64,000 nt of DNA from Chryseobacterium sp. ISL-6 (lineage in GTDB: Bacteria > Bacteroidota > Bacteroidia > Flavobacteriales > Weeksellaceae): the NCBI RefSeq assembly GCF_018613715.1, contig NZ_JAGGPT010000014.1:1-64000 (forward strand). Direction: 5' to 3'. Below, piece by piece: positions 7,346 through 14,782 of the stretch. Below the pieces are notes generated by a model. That model was not told the origin of the DNA. It made no database searches and worked only from the letters and a program-made list of their open reading frames with translations. A program made the position numbers and the translations under genes. Each line of letters starts with the position of its first letter. Within the stretch, counting starts at the first letter, position 1.

Positions 7346-7375
7346 CCCTCCGCTAACGCTTGTGCCAGCGGAGGG
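7346..7375. repeat. REP-like palindrome
   Basis: CCCTCCGCT and AGCGGAGGG form a perfect 9-bp stem around a 12-base loop (AACGCTTGTGCC). The GC-rich stem stands out from the AT-rich surroundings and is not followed by a T run, so a REP-like element or transcript-stabilising hairpin fits better than a terminator. Confidence 0.5.
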
Positions 7376-7402
7376 AAGAACTACCTCAATTAAATTAAAA
7401 TT

Positions 7403-7738
7403 ATGAAGACATTTCTATACATTATAATTATATCTATAATGTTCTCTTGTGAAAAATCAGATTGTAACAGCTATAAACCAGCATTTTATCCTGATGAATA
7501 TTATTTAATAGCTAAAGAAATAAATATTGATGAAGTATGGATAAAAATTGAAGGTTCTGCTCCTGTAACAAATGAAAAAGAGAGTATTATGGTGCACAAT
7601 AATTGGATTGTAAATTCTAATGAGGTAGAAAGAGGAGATACAATTGTAAAGAAAAAAGGAGAATTAGCACTTTATATTCATAAAAAAAATGCTATTATTA
7701 TGCATGACTGGTATTGTAATGGAAGTCCCTACAAGTAA
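7403..7738 (+). CDS. Small lipoprotein of unknown function
   Basis: 111 residues. A hydrophobic N terminus (TFLYIIIISIMFSC) ends in a lipobox Cys at residue 16, so it is probably an envelope lipoprotein. The mature part is short and polar with Cys residues at 21 and 106 (CNSYKPAF, WYCNGSPYK) that could pair. Family not recognised. It sits among orphan small genes and shares their AT-rich composition, so it may be cargo or a periplasmic immunity protein. Confidence 0.6.
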   Translation: MKTFLYIIIISIMFSCEKSDCNSYKPAFYPDEYYLIAKEINIDEVWIKIEGSAPVTNEKESIMVHNNWIVNSNEVERGDTIVKKKGELALYIHKKNAIIMHDWYCNGSPYK

Positions 7739-7835
7739 ATTATTCTTTAGTGGTGCAGAGGCAGGTGGCCTTATGGGTGCTGAGTTTGGGGCGACTGTTG
7801 GACAAGGAAGTGTAGATGCTTATTATATGGCATAA
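7719..7835 (+). pseudogene. Gly-rich toxin-like remnant
   Basis: An open frame of 38 codons from ATG 7719 overlaps the end of the lipoprotein gene in another frame. Its last two-thirds read SGAEAGGLMGAEFGATVGQG followed by SVDAYYMA, a Gly/Ala-rich stretch of the kind found before toxin domains in large secreted toxins. It stops 3 bases before the next gene. Probably the residue of a lost toxin C terminus; low confidence. Confidence 0.3.
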
Positions 7836-7837
7836 AT

Positions 7838-8359
7838 ATGAAAAAACTAGAAATTTTTTGGAATATTATCCATTATTTCGATTACAGATTTGAATTAAAA
7901 GTTCAAACTTTACTCAGAGGAGGAAGTACTTACAGCAAACCTACATCTAATCCGGAAGTACAAAAACAAAGGGATTTAGAAAAAGAATTGTTTGAAAAAG
8001 TATTTAAAAATCCGCGTTATGGTTTTAGCAGTATGATGGCAGGGAATTTTATATTTGGTTTAGCTGCAATTATTGGATGTGGAATTTATATTATTTTAAT
8101 CGGAATATCTAACTATTATCAAATAGTATTAAATGAAATCATAATTTTGATAGTATGTATTCTACCTTTCGCAGCCTTTACTTATTATTATATATTCCAT
8201 AAAGATAAATATTTGACCTATTTTAAAGAGTTTGATAATAAGCCAAAGGATTGGAAGGAGAAATGGAAATGGATAAGCCTTTTAACAATAGTGGCAATTA
8301 TCTTGTTTTTGGTACTAAGCTTTATGTTTATGGATTATTTATCAAATATTAATCATTAG
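7838..8359 (+). CDS. Small membrane protein, three predicted TM segments
   Basis: 173 residues. Hydrophobic segments lie at about 67-90 (GNFIFGLAAIIGCGIYIILI), 98-118 (IILIVCILPFAAFTYYYIF) and 145-167 (SLLTIVAIILFLVLSFMFM), with charged cytoplasmic stretches (WKEKWKW) between them. Family not recognised. A multi-TM immunity protein against a pore-forming or membrane-acting toxin would fit, because the sequence directly upstream looks like a toxin remnant. That link is inference. Confidence 0.6.
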   Translation: MKKLEIFWNIIHYFDYRFELKVQTLLRGGSTYSKPTSNPEVQKQRDLEKELFEKVFKNPRYGFSSMMAGNFIFGLAAIIGCGIYIILIGISNYYQIVLNEIIILIVCILPFAAFTYYYIFHKDKYLTYFKEFDNKPKDWKEKWKWISLLTIVAIILFLVLSFMFMDYLSNINH

Positions 8360-8667
8360 TAAACAATAATTCTTAATAAGCACATTGTTATGAGTATTTT
8401 GTCGTGTAGTAGCAAAGTGGCTGGCAATTAATAATACAGCCCCAGCTGGCGCATTCTATGACAAAAAGCAAATAAGAAGATTAAAATTTAAGATGCAAAC
8501 TTATAAGTATTTACGAACGGAGTATTGCGATTTATTACAGCAAGTGCTCGGCTTATAATTTACACTTACATTATATAATCAGTAGGAGTTAAAATTTTAA
8601 AATGAAAAGACCAAAATCCGATAAATAAATCTCTCCCTGTTCAAAAAAACAACAAACAAAACACGCC

Positions 8668-8701
8668 CGATCCTGCTTGAATAAAGCAGGATCGTTTTTT
8701 T
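8668..8701 (+). terminator. Strong intrinsic terminator
   Basis: CGATCCTGCTT and AAGCAGGATCG form a perfect 11-bp stem with a 5-base loop, followed by seven or more T. It closes the accessory region before the iron-uptake genes. Confidence 0.9.
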
Positions 8702-8803
8702 AGAGTTATTTCCAATAAACCGCTGTATCGCATAACCTCTAACCACCCACCAATCAGGGATATATTTAATTTTATTATAATTTCCTTAAACTCAAATTTT
8801 GTC

Positions 8804-8834
8804 TTGTTTTAATAAGTTTAATTCCAGTAATTTG
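8804..8834 (+). promoter_or_regulatory. Promoter of the TonB siderophore receptor
   Basis: TTG at 8804-8806 (-33) and TAATTTG at 8828-8834 (-7, one T short of TAnnTTTG), 21 bases apart. The -7 box is 32 bases before the ATG. I saw no clear classical Fur box. Confidence 0.55.
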
Positions 8835-8866
8835 CACGCTATTAATAATAAGACTAAATAATAATA

Positions 8867-11233
8867 ATGAAATTGAAATTACTTATTTTGTTTGCCTTCA
8901 TTTCTTCAATGGCGATGGCACAGGAGAAAGCGGGAAACAATGGCTCTGTTACAGGTACTGTAACAACAGCTGACGGAAACACTGGACAAGGCGTTGACGT
9001 AAAAGTAAAGGAACTGAATATAACCACTACTGCAGGAGCAGACGGAAGTTTTGAATTGAAAAATCTTCCACCGGGAAAATACACCATACAGGTTGCCAAA
9101 GGAAAATCTGATGGATATTCCCAGGAAATAGAGATCACTCCCGAAAACGAAAATGTACTTTTAAATATAAAGCTGGATTATTCTTCCCAAAAACTGGAAG
9201 AGGTGATCGTAAGTTCCGGAGGAAACCGTTTTGCTAAAAAAGAAAGTGATGACGTTTCCAAAATGCCTTTAAAAAACATGGAAAATCCACAGGTGTATTC
9301 CATTGTAAGCAAGGAGCTGATGAAAGAGCAGAATATTACAGATTATAACAGTGCTTTCAAAAATATTCCCGGAGCAGGTATTGCGGAAGTAAGAAACCAG
9401 GGAAGAACAACCAATATGTCCCGCGGATTTCCAACGCCACAGTTGGTGAGAAATGGAGTAGGCAGTTTTACCTATAACACGATCGATCCGGCGAACCTGG
9501 AGCGTATCGAAGTGATCAAAGGACCTTCAGCGACTTTATTTGGAAGTACGATTTCTTCATTTGGAGGTTTGTTCAACAGAGTAACGAAAAAACCTTTCGA
9601 TACTTTTAAAGGGGAGATCTCTTATTCAGCAGGAAGCTGGGATTTGAACCGTTTTACAGCAGATATCAATACCCCGCTGAACCCGGAAAAAACAATGTTA
9701 TTGAGATTCAATACGGCTTTTCATAGCGAAAACAGTTTCCAGGATGCAGGATTCAACAGAAGCTTTTTATTAGCACCAAGTTTTTCTTATGCTGTTAATG
9801 ACAGACTGACTTTCTTATTGGATGTAGAATTCGGTGTATTGAAAGGAACTTCCCCAACAAGATTAGCCCCTTACATCAGCAAAGATCCAACGAAACCGGC
9901 ACTGGCAACAAGCATAGAGGATATGAATATTCCTTATAGCCGTTCTTTTGCCAATAATACGGTAAACTATAACGGACAGCAATATAATATTTTTGCGCAG
10001 ATGAAGTATAAAATATCGGATACCTGGAACTCACAAACGATCGTTTCCCGTACCAGATCTTCTTCTGAAGGATATGTGGTATCATTATCGGCTTTATCAG
10101 ACACGACTCTAAGACAGTCGGTAACGAAGCAGGATTACCCTTATTACGGAACGGATATTCAACAGAATTTTATTGGAGATTTTAAAATTGGAGAGCATAG
10201 AAACAGAGTGGTTGCAGGTGTGGATTTTTACAGCCTGAAAGCCTATCGTAATGATGCAACAGTAAATATGCCGCCTATCGATTACAGAAACCCGGGAGCG
10301 GCTTACAATAATTTTACGATCTCAAAGATAGAGCCATTATTTGATAATGTAACCTTCAATAACTTTACATCGAACAACGAACAGACGTACAGCGCGTATG
10401 TGTCTGATGTTTTTAATGTGACGGATAAATTCATCGCAATGGCAGGAGTAAGGCTAGACCGGTATTTCAATAAAGGGTCATATTACCCGGAGAAAGATCT
10501 GACGGTTGGGGATTATAATCAGACGGCATTTTCTCCGAGATTCGGTTTGTTGTACCAGTTAATTGACAAGAAATTATCGCTGTTTACCAATTATATGAAC
10601 GGCTTCAACAACGTAGGAGGTTCTGATTTTAATGGAAATCCTTTTAAACCAAGCCAGGCCAACCAATGGGAAGGTGGGGTGAAACTGGATCTTAATAAGA
10701 TCAGTGCCACCGTGAGTTACTACAACATCCGAGTAACGAATATGACCCGTCCTGACCTGGATCATACGGAAGGCAGTTTCCTGATTCAGGATGGAACACA
10801 GATCAGCAAAGGTTTCGAAGCTGAATTGATCGCCAATCCGGTTCCAGGATTAAATATTGTGGCCGGATTCAGCTATAACGATAGTAAATATGCGAAAGCA
10901 AGTGCAGATGTAGATGGTTTAAGACCTTCCACAGCAAGTTCTCCAACGATGGCGAACCTTTGGGCGAGTTACCGTTTTATCAATGGACCGTTGAGCGGTT
11001 TAGGTGTTGGGATCGGTGGAATTTACGGAAGCAAATATTATCAGACGAATACCCATACCTTTACCTTCAGTATTCCGGAATACACGGTATTGGATGCTTC
11101 AGTTTTTTATGACAGACCTAAATTCAGAATCGGTTTTAAAATCGATAACTTAACCAACGAAAAATATTGGTCGTACCGTCTGGCAGCTCAGAATCCGACC
11201 AGAGTGACAGGAAGTTTTACATTTAAATTTTAA
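8867..11233 (+). CDS. TonB-dependent siderophore receptor
   Basis: 788 residues. A signal peptide (residues 1-19, ending SMAMAQ) is followed by a carboxypeptidase-regulatory-like beta-sandwich (about 25-100: GSVTGTVTTADG, GSFELKNLPPGKYTIQV), a plug domain (about 125-235: DYNSAFKNIPGAG, LERIEVIKGPSATLFGS) and a 22-strand-type barrel ending in aromatic Phe (SFTFKF). The plug and barrel resemble FhuE/FpvA-type ferric-siderophore receptors rather than SusC. The downstream PepSY membrane protein, 14 bases away, supports iron-siderophore uptake followed by reductive release. Substrate unknown. Confidence 0.9.
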   Translation: MKLKLLILFAFISSMAMAQEKAGNNGSVTGTVTTADGNTGQGVDVKVKELNITTTAGADGSFELKNLPPGKYTIQVAKGKSDGYSQEIEITPENENVLLNIKLDYSSQKLEEVIVSSGGNRFAKKESDDVSKMPLKNMENPQVYSIVSKELMKEQNITDYNSAFKNIPGAGIAEVRNQGRTTNMSRGFPTPQLVRNGVGSFTYNTIDPANLERIEVIKGPSATLFGSTISSFGGLFNRVTKKPFDTFKGEISYSAGSWDLNRFTADINTPLNPEKTMLLRFNTAFHSENSFQDAGFNRSFLLAPSFSYAVNDRLTFLLDVEFGVLKGTSPTRLAPYISKDPTKPALATSIEDMNIPYSRSFANNTVNYNGQQYNIFAQMKYKISDTWNSQTIVSRTRSSSEGYVVSLSALSDTTLRQSVTKQDYPYYGTDIQQNFIGDFKIGEHRNRVVAGVDFYSLKAYRNDATVNMPPIDYRNPGAAYNNFTISKIEPLFDNVTFNNFTSNNEQTYSAYVSDVFNVTDKFIAMAGVRLDRYFNKGSYYPEKDLTVGDYNQTAFSPRFGLLYQLIDKKLSLFTNYMNGFNNVGGSDFNGNPFKPSQANQWEGGVKLDLNKISATVSYYNIRVTNMTRPDLDHTEGSFLIQDGTQISKGFEAELIANPVPGLNIVAGFSYNDSKYAKASADVDGLRPSTASSPTMANLWASYRFINGPLSGLGVGIGGIYGSKYYQTNTHTFTFSIPEYTVLDASVFYDRPKFRIGFKIDNLTNEKYWSYRLAAQNPTRVTGSFTFKF

Positions 11234-11247
11234 TAATCAGGGATCCG

Positions 11248-12393
11248 GTGGCGAACAAGAAATTTAAAAAAGCAATACGACAGATTCATTTGTGGCTGGG
11301 TTTAGTGACCGGGATTATCGTCTTTGTGATTTGTATCACCGGATCCCTGTATGTTTTTGAAGAGGAGATACGGGATTCAATGGGTAAAGAATTTCTGCAT
11401 GTCGAACCCGAATCAAAACCTTTTATAGGGCTTGAAAAGATCATCCTGAATTTCCAGGAGATCGCCCCGAAAGAGAAGATCAATTCGATCAGAATAAGCG
11501 AAAATGAACCTGGTGCAACTGTTCAGATCCTGAACAAAAAGAAACAGGTCTTTTATTTTAATCCATATACCGGAGATTTGGTTGGCAAACAAGGCAGTGA
11601 TTGGCTCAATGTGGTTTATGATCTGCATACTTCCCTGATGCTGGGCGAAACGGGTAAAATGATTCAGGGCTGGAGCGTCGTGATCTTTTTATGCATGCTG
11701 GTAACCGGCTTAATCCTTTGGTATCCTGCAAAAGTAAAACAGGCGAAACAAAGTTTAACGATCAAATGGGAAGCTTCTGTAAAACGGAAAATTTATGATC
11801 TGCATAATGTATTGGGATTCTATGCCTCGATCTTTCTGATCATTATCGCGCTTACAGGAACTTATTTTGCTTTTTCAGGGGTTAAAACGGCTGTAGAGTT
11901 TGTATCCAACTCCAAATTAAGTAAGGGAGATCATTCAATGAAGATGACTATTGATCCGAAAGCTAATTTAGCAGTAAGATATAATGCGATCTATAAAACA
12001 CTTACTGAAACTTACCCGGGTGCTATTTCAATGACTTATTCAATTAGGAAAAAAGATGAAATGCGTGTGCGGATGATCTATCCTTACCAATGGTCGGCCC
12101 GTAAACAAAATACTTTCTTTTTTAACCAGAAAACAGGAGAACTCTTACGTGGCAAGCTATACAAAAACAATAATGCAGCAGATACGGTGGAAGCGGCTAA
12201 TTACGATCTTCATACAGGAAAATTTTTCGGAATTATAGGAAAGGTCTTATGGCTTTTGGCATCATTGATCGGAGCATCTTTACCTGTCACCGGTTTTATC
12301 ATGTGGTGGAACAAAAGAAAAGCGAAAAAGAAAAAACCGAGAAAGCATCATCACCAGCATAGAATTTTGAAGAAACTGGAGGTAAAACAATAG
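11248..12393 (+). CDS. PepSY-associated TM protein, putative siderophore-iron reductase
   Basis: 381 residues from a GTG start 14 bases after the receptor gene. There are four membrane helices: WLGLVTGIIVFVICITGSLY (about 13-32), VVIFLCMLVTGLILWYP (about 145-162), FYASIFLIIIALTGTYF (about 190-207) and LWLLASLIGASLPVTGF (about 333-350). Conserved His residues near the helix ends (RQIHLW, YDLHTSL, YDLHNVL, YDLHTGK) are the likely haem or metal ligands of this family. Periplasmic PepSY-type segments lie between. The basic, His-rich tail (KKKKPRKHHHQHR) is cytoplasmic. Relatives next to TonB receptors are thought to reduce siderophore-bound iron at the inner membrane. Confidence 0.88.
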   Translation: MANKKFKKAIRQIHLWLGLVTGIIVFVICITGSLYVFEEEIRDSMGKEFLHVEPESKPFIGLEKIILNFQEIAPKEKINSIRISENEPGATVQILNKKKQVFYFNPYTGDLVGKQGSDWLNVVYDLHTSLMLGETGKMIQGWSVVIFLCMLVTGLILWYPAKVKQAKQSLTIKWEASVKRKIYDLHNVLGFYASIFLIIIALTGTYFAFSGVKTAVEFVSNSKLSKGDHSMKMTIDPKANLAVRYNAIYKTLTETYPGAISMTYSIRKKDEMRVRMIYPYQWSARKQNTFFFNQKTGELLRGKLYKNNNAADTVEAANYDLHTGKFFGIIGKVLWLLASLIGASLPVTGFIMWWNKRKAKKKKPRKHHHQHRILKKLEVKQ

Positions 12394-12426
12394 ATAACTT
12401 ACGCTTTGGGATTTAAAAAAATCACT

Positions 12427-13257
12427 CTATTTTATAATATCATATCTCAAAAGATTATTCGTCTTTTTTAGGGCATTTTTGTTATTCTGCTCCATAATCC
12501 TATAAAATTCTGAGCTTGATACTTCTTTACCTTCCATATAAAAAGTCATCTTTTTACCATTATCCTGATGAGCTTCATCATTCATTTGTACAGAAGGTTT
12601 CTCATAAAAATTTTTAATAGCTTTTTTTAAATCATTTTCATTAATCGATAATAGATCTGACTGGAAATAATAGGGTATTTCATTGATGTTGAATTGAGGC
12701 AATGATTTTATTTCAATCAGACTAAATGAAATACCTTTGTTTTCATCTTCCGCTTTTATGATCAGACCAGGCAAACCCTGAAGCAGGTAAGGGCCATCCT
12801 GCACCGGAATATCAGTGGTAAACCATACCGTCCATTTTCTTTTGTATAAGGTAGTGGTTGCTTTTTGAGCAGAGTATCCCAAAATATTCTTTTTCTCATG
12901 AAAAATCTTCCAGTCCAATTTCTTTTGTAAACTTACTTTATAATCAATAAGGCAGTTTGTGTAGAAATTGATGTCAAAGCCAGGATAATTTTTTATAACG
13001 ACATCCAAAAAATTGATGTTCTGATAAGGGAAATCACCCATTGGGGTTTCTTTATTTTTTATTAAAGAATCCAGTTTTAAAACTTCAGCAGCATAAAACT
13101 TAGATCCTTGTTGCCCTATATCCAGATTTAAAAATTCTTTTTCTTTAATTTCCAGATGGGTTGAATCCTTTGCTAAAAAATATTCATACACAAAACGTTT
13201 ATTTTGAGCGTTAATAATTGATGAAACAAATAAGAAAAGGAAGATGAGTTTATACAT
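12427..13257 (-). CDS. GLPGLI family protein
   Basis: 276 residues with a signal peptide (MYKLIFLFLFVSSIINAQ). It contains the family's defining motif (LLQGLPGLIIKAED, about residues 160-173), preceded by the typical AWFT-like stretch (KWTVWFTTDIPVQDGPY). GLPGLI proteins are exported, restricted largely to Bacteroidetes, often found near TonB receptors, and have no established function. It is convergent with the PepSY gene (33 bases between stops) and divergent from the phosphodiesterase gene. Confidence 0.9.
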   Translation of the reverse strand: MYKLIFLFLFVSSIINAQNKRFVYEYFLAKDSTHLEIKEKEFLNLDIGQQGSKFYAAEVLKLDSLIKNKETPMGDFPYQNINFLDVVIKNYPGFDINFYTNCLIDYKVSLQKKLDWKIFHEKKNILGYSAQKATTTLYKRKWTVWFTTDIPVQDGPYLLQGLPGLIIKAEDENKGISFSLIEIKSLPQFNINEIPYYFQSDLLSINENDLKKAIKNFYEKPSVQMNDEAHQDNGKKMTFYMEGKEVSSSEFYRIMEQNNKNALKKTNNLLRYDIIK

Positions 13258-13516
13258 TTCTTAAAATTAAAGGTCAGTTATACTTGAGTTAATATATTGT
13301 TTTTTAATATAATAAATGTAAAAATAGTAAAATTTAAAGTTTAATCTGGATATTGTGATATAATTTATTAACGCTGATCAATAAAGGCTTATATCTGTAT
13401 TTTAACGTATGCCAAAGGGTTTAATGAAAGTTAATATATTATTTAAACTTGTTAATGTTTTGTTAAAAGGTAGTGCGTGTTTTTTGTGGAATTTTGCCAG
13501 GATAAAAAAAGATAAA

Positions 13517-14767
13517 ATGAAGTTCCTGAAAAATCCCGTAATTATTCTTATTTCTCTTCTTAGCTGCAATGCTTTTGCTCAAAAGAATACACCCCAGAAA
13601 AAAGTAGTTTTTATCATTGTAGATGGTATCGCTGAAGATATGCTGAACAAAGCTGATATTCCCAATCTTAACAGGATTAAAAAAGATGGTGCATTACTGA
13701 AAGCTTATGTAGGTGGAGAAAAAGGGAGCTATAGCGAAACGCCAACCATTTCTGCAGTAGGATATAACAGCTTGCTGACAGGAACATGGGTAAACAAGCA
13801 TAATGTGTTTGATAACGATATTAAAGATCCTAATTACAGTTACCCAACGATTTTCAGACTTTTCAAGGATCAGTTTCCCAATAAAAAGACGGCTGTATTT
13901 TCAACTTGGGAAGACAACCGTACAAAGCTGATTGGTGAAAACCTTGATGCTACAAGGAAAATAAAAATGGATTTTTCCTACGATGGAATGGAAAAGGACA
14001 CCCTGCATTTTCCACATGATAAGCAAAGTGGATACATCCGTAAGATCGATAGTCTGGTAGCCGGAAAAGCAGCCAGTTATATCAAAGAAAATGCACCGGA
14101 TCTATCATGGGTTTATTTAGAATTTACAGATGATATGGGACATCGTCATGGTGATGGTGATATTTTATATAAAGCGATTTCTTATGAAGACCGTTTGATC
14201 GGAAAAATATATGATGCCGTAAAAGAGCGTGAAGCAAAATACGGAGAAGATTGGTTATTTGTTGTGACTACCGATCATGGAAGATCAGCAAATAACGGAA
14301 AAGGACATGGTGGACAAAGTGATAGAGAACGTAACACATGGATAGCGATCAATAAACCGGGTATCAATGCCTATGCTAAAAATAACCGTGTTGCCATTAC
14401 AGATATCCTTCCTACCATGACTGATTTTCTCAGCATAAAGGTACCTGAAAATGTTCAGCAGGAAATTGATGGGATTGATCTGATTAAAAACAGAACGGCC
14501 TATCAGTTAAAAGCTTCTTTATCACCTGATAAAACCCTGGAACTTACCTGGAAAACAACAGGCCCTTCTAAAGAACTTGCCGAAGTATATATTACCGATG
14601 CCAATAAGGTAAAAACCGGAGGGAAGGATCTCTACCAGTTATTGGGGCAGGTTAACCTAGGCAGTGGCAAGTTTACTTCTCAATTAAAAATTAATACTTC
14701 CAATATCTATAAGATCGTTCTGAAAACCAAAGAAGGTTTTCTGAATACCTGGATCACAACCAAATAA
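13517..14767 (+). CDS. Alkaline-phosphatase-superfamily phosphodiesterase/pyrophosphatase
   Basis: 416 residues from ATG 13517; an upstream in-frame start at 13409 would put 36 extra residues before a clear signal peptide (FLKNPVIILISLLSCNAFAQ). LLSC could also serve as a lipobox. Nucleotide pyrophosphatase/phosphodiesterase motifs are present: metal Asp in FIIVDGI, nucleophile Thr in ETPTISAVGYNSLLTG, metal ligands DDMGHRHG and TTDHGR, and GHGG. The enzyme is exported and would cleave phosphodiesters or pyrophosphates. The SusC and SusD genes follow at 15 and 17 bases, so this is one operon in which the enzyme releases or trims the imported ligand. Confidence 0.88.
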   Translation: MKFLKNPVIILISLLSCNAFAQKNTPQKKVVFIIVDGIAEDMLNKADIPNLNRIKKDGALLKAYVGGEKGSYSETPTISAVGYNSLLTGTWVNKHNVFDNDIKDPNYSYPTIFRLFKDQFPNKKTAVFSTWEDNRTKLIGENLDATRKIKMDFSYDGMEKDTLHFPHDKQSGYIRKIDSLVAGKAASYIKENAPDLSWVYLEFTDDMGHRHGDGDILYKAISYEDRLIGKIYDAVKEREAKYGEDWLFVVTTDHGRSANNGKGHGGQSDRERNTWIAINKPGINAYAKNNRVAITDILPTMTDFLSIKVPENVQQEIDGIDLIKNRTAYQLKASLSPDKTLELTWKTTGPSKELAEVYITDANKVKTGGKDLYQLLGQVNLGSGKFTSQLKINTSNIYKIVLKTKEGFLNTWITTK

Positions 14768-14782
14768 ATAAGGAATCTACTT

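Larger units (their letters stand above)
8360..8866. other. Intergenic 507 bp: coding debris, terminator and promoter
   Basis: Contains a 55-codon open frame without a start (8394-8558) that reads AKWLAINNTAPAGAFYDKK... in protein-like fashion and may be a decayed gene end. A strong terminator (8668-8701) and the promoter of the TonB receptor (8804-8834) follow. This looks like the right edge of the accessory stretch. No integrase or tRNA is visible. Confidence 0.5.

Noticed and set aside
8760..8866. Classical Fur box upstream of the siderophore receptor
   Set aside because: The AT-rich sequence has no convincing 19-bp GATAATGATAATCATTATC-like match.
11248..12393. Haem-uptake or sulfite oxidase subunit reading for the PepSY protein
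   Set aside because: Position directly after a siderophore-type receptor and the four-helix His pattern fit a PepSY reductase better.
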